64,000 bases of DNA from Vreelandella andesensis (GCF_003989795.1 NZ_RZHG01000021.1:62001-126000), one strand, 5' to 3'; numbered from the stretch's first letter, positions 20,301 to 26,873 are shown. Made by a program: numbers and translations. The notes: generated by a model from the letters alone, not told the origin.

Positions 20301-20803
20301 TGCACATTAGGCAACTGGCTTAACGGGACAAGCAGGCCGCTGTCGGCATCTAATTTTTCCATCAGCGCCGTGATATCAACCACCACGCGCCCGCCTTCAA
20401 GCGCAACATCCGCTCCCGCCAGATAAATACGCTGGCCGTTATCCATCACCAGCGTCAGGCTGCCATTTGGCTGGCGAATGACCTCATCAACGCCCTGTAG
20501 GTCATTAACAGCGACCATGTCATCTGCCATCGCCTGCTGAGCCATCAGCGGTAACACCAGCGTTGCCGCCATTCCACCGCGCTTTAATACCTTTTGATTT
20601 TTTGCCATCCAACGGCGAACGAAAGCAAGACGTGCCTGGGGATCAGCCGGTATTTCTATGCGTGCCACACCATCTTGGGCATCCGCGAACGCTTGCCAGT
20701 CGCCCTGGGAGTCAACTGGACCCACCCTGACACCATTGAGCAAGTGACCGTTCATTACACCGGGCTGGGTCGACTTAAGAATATCGGCTGATGATATCGC
20801 CAT
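14366..20803 (-). CDS. Giant repeat-containing surface protein with BapA-like N-terminus (2145 aa)
   Basis: Function not recognised in detail. The N-terminal 230 residues resemble the prefix domain of BapA/LapA-type biofilm adhesins, including a hydrophobic stretch (MAATLVLPLMAQQAMA, near residue 78) and beta-rich repeats about DG/NG turns. A WLYIGGGALAIGAAAAGGGG linker follows (about 272-295), then a Thr/Ile-rich beta domain with ITPLTTMMVQL (about 300-460). Residues about 525-1960 are twelve degenerate repeats (separate entry). The C-terminal part (about 1960-2145) has DxxxG-type loops but no clear RTX nonapeptides. The protein is very acidic, as expected of a halophile surface protein. It could be a type I-secreted adhesin, but no secretion genes are present here. 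The ATG is preceded by GGAG. Confidence 0.8.
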   Translation of the reverse strand: MAISSADILKSTQPGVMNGHLLNGVRVGPVDSQGDWQAFADAQDGVARIEIPADPQARLAFVRRWMAKNQKVLKRGGMAATLVLPLMAQQAMADDMVAVNDLQGVDEVIRQPNGSLTLVMDNGQRIYLAGADVALEGGRVVVDITALMEKLDADSGLLVPLSQLPNVQTWELLPDGNVMITRADGSLLLVERGAVVQQGDLLMISPSSALQQGVAESTDFATLLFVPSASFSPSANGSFSETSTGGANASSAPVSSFGDIPPWLYIGGGALAIGAAAAGGGGGGGGSTPPSVPSTISGYVIDGYIAGATVTRAVNANQVETDNSGFFTGLQGSGILTATGGVDIATGLPFNGILRAPESATVITPLTTMMVQLSAQFNVNDANAQSIVKTALGLDERLNLLTTDPLAEASSSVELLVAGVKVAGLLAMADNAGISNSDALSLLANALNQANEAGRELTNQQMADALGLPSIAGQVKEALDAIDKAGADVSLDAYRDGDSNPLRDAQQAAQNPNSDLSNTIDVRADLPYLTLQTAVNLAQNGDLPSQYLINPGQAFPAGTLGLTVAADRLALVEKILAGDYDVGTAPIELSDIYTWSIRASVEDVLVTGGLERPAVLGAEQVTLTDETIRPDQFADLNTLDNFVLGSTVVPYTLEEALKTAEMPANYTLDPAVPLNKNALSLREAAELIDETRLLTDRALNTGDDGLTREMLLNWTIFDSFDNVMSASSADPQLNEARRVGVTEAVITPAQFKQLDAIDNFELGATEVGYTLAQALDAAPLASNYLIDLDVPLNVGTVTVARAASDFADVSRVLEGANNQPPLTLFQWAISDSASAIIADINDGHVTGANTITISDGAITVGEFDQLNTLKNFQLGDTVVGYTLTQAISADMLADNYEIAQQPPFNPPSVSVLDAEEKLSNVENILANAVNSESLNADQLFNWKVLDSADAILGVGDVAHLLRANAVNVSDGAITLAQFEALISLQSNYVRTGETVEYTLSSAITADNNESLLSNYAINPEAIREAGELSVADARDQYAQIDTLVENAENSEALRENLPFSWEVIDNANTIIGDIAEDHVTLADQVRVANAGINQAQYERLAMLENFELADTVVRYILEGAVGTDIELASNYQLAPDVYNPGERSVAEANVELARVENIISGANNAGGLDVDALYSWVINDTAEAVLAAAQGAPHIARADEVRVTDQTITIDDYTALLAIESDNDGYQRGDEQVEYTLAQAFTGGVVENYIISAGALFAPQPLTVQFAIDDLADARQLLDNAENAPSLNNVYTWSVLDSYTTIQAQLRANLPDGLQLADTVQVTNPTLTAAHYERLDEALNNFSLGETTAVSYADISDALRAEEADLLAPEGRFSLLDDTTALVDTLTVAESAETLANIRTVLEAANGLENNNETVQRLFDWTVNDTADNVIRAINQGHVTLASNVVITDDQISYTQYQSLMTLGNYQYTDDPIEVLYSLEEAFEVIDAEGVESLNKDPSDNSVGYRIADEELSVGTFTAADVKPLVDKALSALANANAPTPAVNALLKWTIVDTSAVLLEAQADNQFPLHITGAQQVSVNNDILTLADLNDLLDLDNFELGDTPVRFILTAKLTLNQIESIANSYEIIPNSGGLPNFAFATVADAQARYQSVQAIVDGALNSRSVSVETLQTWSITNAQATNLLVASEEAWVTGATSISLELGAGELLTAEQYVAFVALGNVTLDSVDVGYALQEAVAVINAGEVLPASTEERPGSYQILADQPFDASSLTVAEGEQLLATVASILADANNAAELDRDALLNWMVEDDAQQLIDAIDSDVLLAASSVRVNTDEIGSQDFEALSELANFDQTGLTVSYPLAELVQRFISGGSLPANYALETDQAAFFDAGLLDVHAAEELFDTASMLLEGAVNSDVPLSSLTSWVVQDTYHNIYTLNVAGNGDVPAEFLVDDAASIVIIDDPLEEDAEQELDIAFKFNGNGYEHQPGAEAGGSVAQLAQTFTVDGQPGGEVMSIIDFRVGDVPGADELRVDLTAEEFAALRGEGSGLVISEEAQALDDNEAFAVFTTAEFESGADWLGQLGLEAGDVVYLLAGDGNTKDIADDALLQRVEALSNSGFETDTLASFESINLGDFDNVNWNTNYNTLV
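14920..19228 (-). repeat. About twelve degenerate 105-130-residue protein repeats within the giant gene
   Basis: Each unit runs: a short L..NY.L/I start, a VxxA-rich helix ending ILxxAxN, a conserved W in an L-x-x-W-x-(V/I)-x-D-(S/T) motif, an A-x-x-V-x-(V/I) strand, an I-T-x-x-Q-(F/Y) helix, L-x-N-F-x-L-G and finally V-x-Y-(T/S)-L-x-x-A. Eleven units are complete and the last is partial. Units are far diverged at DNA level (no long identical tracts), so they are old duplications rather than recent expansions. The domain family is not one I recognise. Confidence 0.75.
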
Positions 20804-21090
20804 TGGGCACTTCTCCGCTGAAAGTTCGCAGGCGCTTGGCGCCTAATCGTTTTTATATCTGGTTGGCGTTCATCGCCCACACGCCTGCACACACCGTGCT
20901 TATCAGGCGCATTAGAAAAATAAGCGTAAGTATTCCACAAAGAAGTATTAGCCAAACCCTGAAAAAGGCTGGTTATAGTGCGGTAACAGAGCATTAGACG
21001 CGTCGTTACTACCGAAACGCGGTAGCGTACAAGCATGGGAGTCAGCCGAAAAGCACGGCGAAATGAAGAGCGATTGTAAAAATCAGCCAC
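20804..21090. other. Upstream region of the giant gene, no gene seen
   Basis: 287 bases between the giant gene's ATG and the tRNA-Leu terminator relic. It should contain the giant gene's promoter on the - strand. I see no convincing -35/-10 pair and no conserved reading frame; open frames here have no family-like sequence. Confidence 0.5.
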
Positions 21091-21122
21091 AAAAAAAGGC
21101 CTAGCGATAAATCGCTAAGCCC
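21091..21122 (-). terminator. Displaced original tRNA-Leu terminator
   Basis: On the - strand a hairpin (GGGCTTAGCGAT, two-base loop, ATCGCTAGGCC) is followed by seven T. It sits directly downstream of the duplicated tRNA 3' end at 21130, so before island insertion it was probably the tRNA-Leu terminator. The intact tRNA now uses a different hairpin provided by the island. Confidence 0.7.
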
Positions 21123-21129
21123 TTGAATT

Positions 21130-21189
21130 TGGTGCCGGTGGCCAGACTCGAACTGGCACACCCGTAAAGGCGGCGGATTTTGAATCCGC
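21130..21189 (-). repeat. Distal attachment site (3' fragment of tRNA-Leu)
   Basis: 60 bases equal to the anticodon-loop-to-CCA part of the tRNA-Leu at 47398-47484, with a single difference (21166 versus 47434). Identity starts exactly at the encoded CCA and stops after the anticodon stem, so this is the att duplication and not a functional tRNA. Confidence 0.92.
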
Positions 21190-21290
21190 ACAGCTACACT
21201 TTTAAGGCTGCGCTTGCACAAGGCTTTATATAAAAATCAGCAGTTTACCGATTTACTATATTTGCACTCAGCACATTGGTCACACCCAAT

Positions 21291-21310
21291 CTGCGACCAA
21301 AATGCGACCA
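21291..21310 (+). promoter_or_regulatory. Candidate arm-type integrase/excisionase binding sites, left end
   Basis: Two TGCGACCA octamers (21292-21299 and 21303-21310) spaced 11 bp apart, one helical turn, lie about 100 bp inside the left att repeat. The same pair with the same spacing occurs near the right end (47307-47325). This symmetric placement is the arrangement expected of arm-type sites. Confidence 0.55.
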
Positions 21311-21511
21311 AATGGCATTGAAGTCTTCAGTCGACGATTGATAGCTGTGTAGGCGGTAACTCTCTATCGAGGGCTTTTTCAACATAAGAACTGCCTGGCA
21401 TACCCCCGACACGAGGACGTCATATTAAGCTGCACAAAACGACTGAGAAAATTATTTTAGGTGCAACGTAATAAGTAAATTACACACGGTAGGTATTTAG
21501 AAAAGTAGACG
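21311..21511. other. Gene-free stretch at the island's left end
   Basis: No reading frame with family-like sequence and no tRNA. Together with 21190-21290 it makes about 320 bases between the att repeat and the first gene, containing only the octamer pair listed separately. Confidence 0.5.
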
Positions 21512-21865
21512 TTAGCTCTCAGCACTACCGTCTGGCAGCAGCTGTTGGGCCAATTTGACCACAGTCTGTAAGGCTTCACCCCAGGTAGCAGGCTCATCAT
21601 GATAGACCAACGGCCCAATAAAACGCTCGTAGCGATCCTGATGGATCACTAGCTTGATATCAATATCCTCGGACATACGGAAAAGCTTGTGGTGGGCTTT
21701 GGCTAGGCTGGTTCCCCCTGCGAATACCAGCTCAAACGTCTCAGAACGCAGCTTTGAAAGCAGACATAACAACTGAACAGCATAGACATCTTTTTCCACA
21801 ATCGCGGGGCTGTCGACACCCAGTGCATCCGCCACATCGGGAAACATTCCCGGATCAATGTTCAT
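21512..21865 (-). pseudogene. AbiEii/AbiGii-like nucleotidyltransferase toxin with an internal in-frame deletion
   Basis: 117 aa where the family usually has some 250-300. The first 75 residues match the start of this nucleotidyltransferase family, with the active-site motifs FAGGTSLAKAH and SEDIDIKL. The text then jumps from IKLVIHQ directly to a segment that resembles the family's C-terminal end (RYERFIGPLVYH, then the EALQTV helix), without a frame change. The helical middle domain is therefore missing. It overlaps the DUF6088 gene by four bases (ATGA), the usual arrangement of AbiE-like type IV toxin-antitoxin pairs. Probably inactive as a toxin, or a shortened variant. Confidence 0.75.
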
Positions 21866-22278
21866 GCAGAAGCTCGCTCGATACCTAAGCGATAGTTGCC
21901 ATAAGCAATCTGCCGATTAAATGGGCCTTTTACTTTGACTACCACTCGCGCCGGAACTTGTGTACGGCCCGCCTGATAAGCCTTTTCTGCACTGGCTGGC
22001 TCCCACTGCACTCCTAGGCGGTTCAATGCCTCTTTGGCAGCCTGGTCAAAGCCACCAGGCGCTGCAATCATGGGTTTACCCGTAATACGGTTTTGGCGCG
22101 CTTTGGCGTATAAGCCCTTTCCAATACGTACTAATCGTCCCTGCGCTTCTAGTTGATGAAGCACACGGCCAACTTGGTCATAACCGCCCAGAGCAGCGAA
22201 ATCATCACGTAGAAAAACCATTCGCCGACTTTTGCGAATTTTGTCACGAATGCGTGACTCAAGCGTTTGAGTAGTCAT
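21862..22278 (-). CDS. DUF6088-type antitoxin (AbiEi-like winged-helix protein)
   Basis: 138-aa protein of the DUF6088 type, which precedes AbiEii-like nucleotidyltransferases. An N-terminal winged-helix region (VFLRDDFAALGGYDQVGRVLHQLEAQGRLVRIGKGLYAKA, residues about 21-60) would bind the promoter for autorepression, followed by a basic C-terminal domain (VPARVVVKVKGPFNRQIAYG). It appears complete, unlike its partner toxin. A GGAGG-type site lies upstream of the ATG. Confidence 0.78.
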   Translation of the reverse strand: MTTQTLESRIRDKIRKSRRMVFLRDDFAALGGYDQVGRVLHQLEAQGRLVRIGKGLYAKARQNRITGKPMIAAPGGFDQAAKEALNRLGVQWEPASAEKAYQAGRTQVPARVVVKVKGPFNRQIAYGNYRLGIERASA

Positions 22279-22612
22279 GTAACACCTCCAGCAGCTGGAT
22301 TATGACAGAATTTTACTCTATACCTTCAAGCTTAAAAATACAAAAACACGACACCAAAAATTCAAAATTGTTATTACTAATTTATAAAAATCAAAAATTT
22401 AAGATAAAAATAAAAAAATAAAGCGCCGCAAAAACTCTGAAGACACTTCCTACTGGTAAGCCGACCAAAAGCAAACTCGGAATGTAACTATCCACGTCGC
22501 AGACCTCTCGCGCCGCGTAGCAAGCCACGTGTTCGATTAAGCTGAACATTCTCTCAGTTTTACAATACTCGTAGGTCACCAATATGCTGATAGGGAGCCT
22601 GAGAAAATCCGC
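22279..22612. other. AT-rich spacer with no supported gene
   Basis: Contains an A/T-rich tract (about 22320-22425) and then roughly 180 bases of ordinary composition leading into the RelE-like fragment. A 79-codon - strand frame (22391-22630) has no family-like features and overlaps the toxin fragment. This looks like a deletion/insertion junction. Confidence 0.45.
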
Positions 22613-22792
22613 ATGGCGTTGGGTAACCAAGGCACGAGCGGCGGTGCCAGAGTTATCTACTTTTTGGCAACGGCAGAAAAAATCTACCGGATACTGGCCT
22701 ACCCCAAGAGCATGAAGGACAGCTTAACGCCCGCTGAAAAGGCCGCACCGAAAACACTGACCCACCAACTGAAGGCGGAGGTTTCTGAATGA
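22613..22792 (+). pseudogene. RelE/HigB-like toxin, N-terminally truncated
   Basis: A 59-codon frame ending with an ATGA overlap with the NadS-like antitoxin. Its GGARVIYFLA and KIYRILAYPKSMKDSLTPAE segments match the C-terminal half of RelE/ParE-type toxins that pair with NadS-like antitoxins (typical size about 100-120 aa). The N-terminal half (helices and first strand) is not recognisable upstream even though the frame stays open for some codons before the ATG. Most likely a decayed toxin gene. Confidence 0.6.
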
Positions 22793-23142
22793 GCTTTTTT
22801 GACAAACTCCAAACATCGCTGCAGGAAGCCGTTGAGATTAAACAGGGCAAAGCTGAGGCTAGCCGCATCACACGGCACGAAGTGGCTGATGTAAGAGCCA
22901 TTCGCGACAAGCTACATGTCTCTCAGGCGGAATTTGCTAGTGCCATGGGAACCAGTGTGGATACCATCAAAAGCTGGGAAACCAAACGTCGCAACCCTAC
23001 TGGCCTTAGCGCGAAAGCTAACGACTTTCCCTATTTACACCTTCGCTTTGCCGTCGATTACCGACTGAAAGCCAATGGGGGTAACTGGCTGGTTGCTAGC
23101 ATCCACTACTTTGCCGCCAATCCGCGCGAGCTCTTTCGCTAG
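22789..23142 (+). pseudogene. NadS-like XRE antitoxin, C-terminally truncated
   Basis: The first 78 or so residues are a typical NadS-family antitoxin (MSFFDKLQTSLQEAVEIKQG, then the helix-turn-helix LHVSQAEFASAMGTSVDTIKSWE and RRNPTGLSAK). After GLSAK the sequence stops resembling the family and reads through the antisense of the convergent ZipA-like gene. The homologous part therefore ends at about 23025, which marks a recombination junction. The DNA-binding helix is intact, so repression of the local promoter could persist. Confidence 0.65.
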
Positions 23143-23643
23143 CTTCACTAAACGCACCAGCTGAAGTTTGTTAGGTGTAGCACTGCGCGACTTCTTGATC
23201 ATTTTCACCGTCACGCCCTTTACAGGAAATTGGCCGTTATCTTGGTTGAAGGAAGGCAGTGTGGCAGGTGGGTAGGCGTTAGCGATATAGATGGGGTTGC
23301 GGGGCGAGTCTCCCACGAGGGTGAAAGATTTACTGCTGCTTTCATACACCGCGCCGGACGAAGAAAGCGCAATGCTTAGGCGCTCGTTGCTTGCCATTGT
23401 CGGCTCATCAAACATTACAAATAGCCCCCATGCACCGGCATTTTCATCTACTAGCACAGGGGCATCGTCTGGTGTTGCAGGAATGGATGGGGTTACGGGC
23501 AAAGGTTTAGCACGCTTAGTAGAACGGAACCTTAATCTCTGTACTCCTCCGTTCAACAGCAAATATAAAACCACCAAACCACAGGTAATGCTAAACCAGA
23601 TCGACAAAATTGCGATCATGAGTACCAATTGTGTTGAATCCAC
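23035..23643 (-). CDS. Membrane protein with ZipA-like C-terminal domain
   Basis: 202 aa: one N-terminal transmembrane segment (residues about 5-31), a short basic then Pro-rich linker (FRSTKRAKPLPVTPSIPATP), and a C-terminal domain of about 130 residues. That domain follows the order of ZipA's FtsZ-binding domain: an initial FVMFDEP strand, a central PIYIANAYPPATLPSF, then GVTVKMIKK, a helix LQLVRLVKLAKELARIGGKV and VDASNQPVTP, comparable to ZipA's SLANMVKPGTF, PGVTIFMQVP, helix and LDDQRRMMTP. This is a by-eye match. The housekeeping zipA is expected elsewhere, so this would be a second, island-borne copy that might modulate division. Alone between decayed toxin loci and the HIT gene. Confidence 0.6.
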   Translation of the reverse strand: MDSTQLVLMIAILSIWFSITCGLVVLYLLLNGGVQRLRFRSTKRAKPLPVTPSIPATPDDAPVLVDENAGAWGLFVMFDEPTMASNERLSIALSSSGAVYESSSKSFTLVGDSPRNPIYIANAYPPATLPSFNQDNGQFPVKGVTVKMIKKSRSATPNKLQLVRLVKLAKELARIGGKVVDASNQPVTPIGFQSVIDGKAKV

Positions 23644-23760
23644 CGCCGATTCCCTTCTAATTGTGTGATAAGCACTACCTTGGCGGCCAACTACGAGCTG
23701 AGCACGCGATTAATTTTGAATAACACTTAACAAGCACAGTCACATTCATGCTCGTCATCT

Positions 23761-24198
23761 TTAACTTGATATGTAATTGCGTAGGTCGTTAGCAACAGTT
23801 TCAGGAGAGGGCATACTCTGATTCTGTTTTAATAGATCCACTGGCTTTGGCCAAAATGAATCATGATAACTGACACTACTAATATCCACTGATTTAGAAT
23901 AACGAGGTATGACATGAAAGTGTACTATTGGATCAATCATCATCAATGCAAGATAATTTATTTTATCCGGAGAGTATACTATCGACAGAATTCTCTCGAT
24001 CTCTTTTATTGCAATGGACATATCAATAGCTTCTTGTTTAACCAGGTCACCAAGAGAAAATACTTCACGCTGCAATGATAGAACCATTGAACCTGGCGTC
24101 AATTGCACAGGACGAACAGATACCTTCCAACTCCCCACTGCAAATAGTCCAAGCGCTTGCGTTATAAATTTTTTGTTAAATTTATCAATCTCCTTCAT
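23761..24198 (-). CDS. HIT-like nucleotide hydrolase/transferase
   Basis: 145-aa protein resembling the HIT superfamily: a GSMVLSLQREVFSLGDL strand-helix like the typical HIT N-terminal region, an ALMMIDPIVHFHVIPRYS segment at the active site, and a C-terminal tail. The canonical H-x-H-x-H has Ile in place of its first His, while the two central His are retained. The ATG overlaps the stop of the cytidylyltransferase gene (ATGA), so it is the last gene of the four-gene decoration operon; it may hydrolyse or transfer a nucleotide-linked intermediate. AT-rich codon use compared with the flanks suggests transfer. Confidence 0.65.
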   Translation of the reverse strand: MKEIDKFNKKFITQALGLFAVGSWKVSVRPVQLTPGSMVLSLQREVFSLGDLVKQEAIDMSIAIKEIERILSIVYSPDKINYLALMMIDPIVHFHVIPRYSKSVDISSVSYHDSFWPKPVDLLKQNQSMPSPETVANDLRNYISS

Positions 24199-24623
24199 AG
24201 CAACTTCCCCCTCCCTCGCTTTTCTAACACATTTCGAATCATAGACGATGAAACACTAGGCGTATAAGGCAAATAAACCACCTTCACACCCTGCCTATCT
24301 AATTTTTCTTGATATTCATTAAAGTCAGGCTTTCCAAACCAATCATCTCCGACAACAAGCACATCATATCTAAGCCGCTCCCATGCCTTATATTTGTTAC
24401 GATCAGTCTGCGCCACACAAACATCCACATATTTTATAGATGAAACTATTTGGAGTCTTTGCTCATAAGGCACTACCAATGAGCCTGGCTTATACTCCTC
24501 TACAACCTCATCTGTAGATACACCTACGATAAGCTTATCTCCCAGCCCCTTAGCTGCTTTCAGCATATTCAAATGCCCAACGTGAAACATATCAAACGTT
24601 CCACAAGTGTAAACTGTTGTCAT
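24195..24623 (-). CDS. TagD-like nucleotidyltransferase (glycerol-3-phosphate cytidylyltransferase family)
   Basis: 142-aa cytidylyltransferase-fold enzyme activating a phospho-compound with CTP. Diagnostic motifs are TCGTFDMFHVGHLNML (HxGH, residues about 7-22), VGVSTDE, the QRLQIVSSIKYVD block, VVGDDWFGK and the closing TPSVSSSMIR (the ISTT/S-type motif). The ATG at 24623 overlaps the stop of the LicD-like gene; an in-frame start 27 bases earlier is unlikely. It probably makes CDP-glycerol or a related CDP-alcohol used by the LicD-like transferase encoded next to it. Confidence 0.8.
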   Translation of the reverse strand: MTTVYTCGTFDMFHVGHLNMLKAAKGLGDKLIVGVSTDEVVEEYKPGSLVVPYEQRLQIVSSIKYVDVCVAQTDRNKYKAWERLRYDVLVVGDDWFGKPDFNEYQEKLDRQGVKVVYLPYTPSVSSSMIRNVLEKRGRGKLL

Positions 24624-25807
24624 GCTACTTTCTCCAGCTTTTGCAGCCACAGCTGTGCAAGGTCATCATTCGGATAATGCTTCAAAAGAACTTTAAATTT
24701 CTTTTTTGCTTTCTCAAAATCATTTTTATCAAGCGCAGAAACAATACTGCTATAAGCATAGCATTCAGTCAGAAGAGAAAAATCACGCAACCCATTTGAA
24801 TCAATCAACGCATCATAATCAGGATCCGGCGTTTCCCAGTTACCATAAAGTGATTTAAGAAAATCTGCTGGTTTTTTAGGAAACCAGTAACTGTAACCAT
24901 TGCTCTCCTTCCTCTGCAGATCAACAGCAGACAGTTCCAATATCCTATTCCAATTTTTAGGGATACTAGGCATCCAGAAGCCATAAAGAGTCTTTCCTGT
25001 GGTTTTCTCAACTACAAACCCGCACAAATCTAGCGAGACCTTATTTTCTTTATGCACAAAGGAAATAGGATTAATCAGGCCAAAATTATTCCTATGTTGT
25101 ATCCAGCCATTTTCTTTCAATACTCTAGCAGCCTTTTCCGCTTCTGAAAAAGGTATTCCAATATCCAAGTCTTTGTCGTGGTCTAAAAGACCACCTTCTC
25201 GGACAATACCCAACAGAGTACCATGAGATGGAAATGCATGAACTCCTGCTTCTGCAAGTTGCGCAAGGGTATTCCATAGCAGAACTTCAGTTTCCGGCTT
25301 ATTAAAACCCTCTTTTCTTTTATTACCATCAATATTCTTAGAAATATTTTTTTTCGATAGTTCAAAAAGACATTTTCTATAGTTTTTTATAGCTTCATGG
25401 AGTTGCTTATTTCGCTGACAGGCGTTTGCAAACGCAACTAGCACCTTATAATTATCAGGATCTTTATCTATTGCTTTAGCCAGCAACTGAAAAGATTTTC
25501 TTCCACTGCCATATTTTGCATGCAGCTGCCCCATCTCTACAATGAGTTCTACATTATCAGGCCACTTCTCCAGTGCTTCCTCTAGCTCTTTAATACTAGA
25601 TTCAAGATCACCCTGCTTTATTTTTATCTTAGATACTAAGATAGAAAGCATAGGATGTGGACCTTTCGCGGCTCTCTTAGCCTTATTAACAATCTCACTT
25701 GACTTATCTATTTCCCCATTTGAAATTGCATTATTTGCCTTAGAAAGTAATAAAGAGAAATCATTTTTTCCATAAGTAATCGAAGATGCTTTTCGCCTTT
25801 TAACCAT
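24620..25807 (-). CDS. TPR protein fused to a LicD/fukutin-like phosphotransferase domain
   Basis: 395 aa. Residues about 15-150 are tetratricopeptide-like helical repeats (KIKQGDLESSIKELEEALEKWPDN, then KAIDKDPDNYKVLVAFANAC). Residues about 180-350 hold a LicD/fukutin nucleotidyltransferase-fold domain with GTLLGIVREGGLLDHDKDLDIGI, where the DxD pair (DLDIG) binds metal, and the FPKKPADFLKSLYG segment. A last TPR-like helix pair closes the protein. LicD enzymes move phosphocholine or similar phosphoalcohols from a CDP donor to surface glycans. Gap of 10 bases after the FkbM-like gene. AT-rich. Confidence 0.75.
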   Translation of the reverse strand: MVKRRKASSITYGKNDFSLLLSKANNAISNGEIDKSSEIVNKAKRAAKGPHPMLSILVSKIKIKQGDLESSIKELEEALEKWPDNVELIVEMGQLHAKYGSGRKSFQLLAKAIDKDPDNYKVLVAFANACQRNKQLHEAIKNYRKCLFELSKKNISKNIDGNKRKEGFNKPETEVLLWNTLAQLAEAGVHAFPSHGTLLGIVREGGLLDHDKDLDIGIPFSEAEKAARVLKENGWIQHRNNFGLINPISFVHKENKVSLDLCGFVVEKTTGKTLYGFWMPSIPKNWNRILELSAVDLQRKESNGYSYWFPKKPADFLKSLYGNWETPDPDYDALIDSNGLRDFSLLTECYAYSSIVSALDKNDFEKAKKKFKVLLKHYPNDDLAQLWLQKLEKVA

Positions 25808-25817
25808 TATCTTTCTT

Positions 25818-26732
25818 TCACCCCCAAATATCTGGACTGTAATCGCATGTCATCTTAAATTCATGGCTTTCATCTACGGGCCACACATAGCCTTGTGCTA
25901 CTAAATAGCTTTCTGATTTTTTAGCGTCTATATAAGTAAATATCTCATAACATAAATCATAAAATTTATACACACTATGTAAAATAAATGCGAGCTTGGT
26001 AAGCTGATTTACGTCCATGGCAGCTAGCCGCTCGTCCGTCGGCACAAACAGGGCATCTGCACTTAATAGTTCAGTTGCCTGAACTTTTTCCAGGGTGCGC
26101 TCCGTGGGCAAATGCGAATGAAATGCGGAGTTTTGAAAGCAGTAAAAACGGAAGCCATGGCGTGCCATCCAGTGGCTAATTTGAGCAATATCCCCTTGAC
26201 CGTGATGAGTAGGGCGGAAGGGGATACGTACTTGCACCAGCAACGTGTTAGCTAACGCTCGGTTGCCATGCTCTAAAATAGCAACATTGTCGTGCCGATC
26301 ATCCAGCAGCAGCCATTCAATATTGGGTAAACCTTCAATGTGATCAAGCGCCACAGAACTTACTGGGGTCTTGGCAATTACTTGGCGGGTACTCTTTTGT
26401 TTTTGCCAGGCGTTCTCCATGGGTAGCAGTGTAGTGCTGTAATTGGCATCCAAGCAGTGGTATAGCGTACCTGCTTGGCCGCTACCCAAGGTTGCTTGTG
26501 GAAACAACTGAAATTCATCTAACCCTTTTAAGGATTCATCTTCTACATAGACATTACCGGGGTCAAAAGCAATCACGGCAAAGCTATTCCATCCCATATA
26601 GGTAGTGAATAATTTCCGGCCGACTAAGTTACAGCCGTTATCCATTATCACTATACGACCACGCATATCCCACTGAAAACCTTCTACCTCCTGGGCTTCT
26701 TTATCTTCAGCGTTTGTTAGCACTTGGCTCAT
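25818..26732 (-). CDS. FkbM-like protein linked to flagellin
   Basis: 304 aa. The central part SSVALDHIEGLPNIEWLLLDDRHDNVAILEHG and the following LLVQVRIPFRPTHHGQGD align in order with the D-x-x-(G/D)-x-E-x-x-x-L-x-G and E-V-x-F segments of FkbM-type methyltransferases, but the usual Gly/Glu of the motif are altered. The C-terminal SADALFVPTDERLAAM and LTKLAFILHSVYKFYDL segments resemble proteins often placed next to flagellin genes. It follows the flagellin terminator and starts the decoration operon. Expected role: modification of flagellin or its glycan. It could also be catalytically inactive. Confidence 0.6.
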   Translation of the reverse strand: MSQVLTNAEDKEAQEVEGFQWDMRGRIVIMDNGCNLVGRKLFTTYMGWNSFAVIAFDPGNVYVEDESLKGLDEFQLFPQATLGSGQAGTLYHCLDANYSTTLLPMENAWQKQKSTRQVIAKTPVSSVALDHIEGLPNIEWLLLDDRHDNVAILEHGNRALANTLLVQVRIPFRPTHHGQGDIAQISHWMARHGFRFYCFQNSAFHSHLPTERTLEKVQATELLSADALFVPTDERLAAMDVNQLTKLAFILHSVYKFYDLCYEIFTYIDAKKSESYLVAQGYVWPVDESHEFKMTCDYSPDIWG

Positions 26733-26795
26733 ATAAAATCACTCTCTTACCGTGGAACATGGCAAGCAGTATGCCAGCCCACTCCACATTGCCCA

Positions 26796-26825
26796 ATAAA
26801 AAACCGGCCCACATGGGAGCCGGTT
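26796..26825 (-). terminator. Flagellin terminator
   Basis: On the - strand AACCGGC, a 10-base loop and GCCGGTT are followed by TTTTATT. It lies 49 bases past the flagellin stop and 64 bases before the FkbM-like start, so flagellin and the decoration operon are mostly separate transcripts. Confidence 0.8.
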
Positions 26826-26873
26826 CATTATGCTGCTCAGTGATCAAGCATAAGCTCTATCTTGGCAGTCAGA

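Noticed and set aside
20755-21090. 111-codon - strand ORF upstream of the giant gene
   Set aside because: Overlaps the giant gene's start in another frame and has no domain; it is the leader region.
21130-21210. Possible second tRNA-Leu
   Set aside because: Only the 3' 60 bases match; the 5' acceptor strand and D-arm are absent, so it is the att duplication.
22391-22630. 79-codon - strand ORF in the AT-rich spacer
   Set aside because: No family-like features, no ribosome site, and it overlaps the RelE-like fragment on the other strand.
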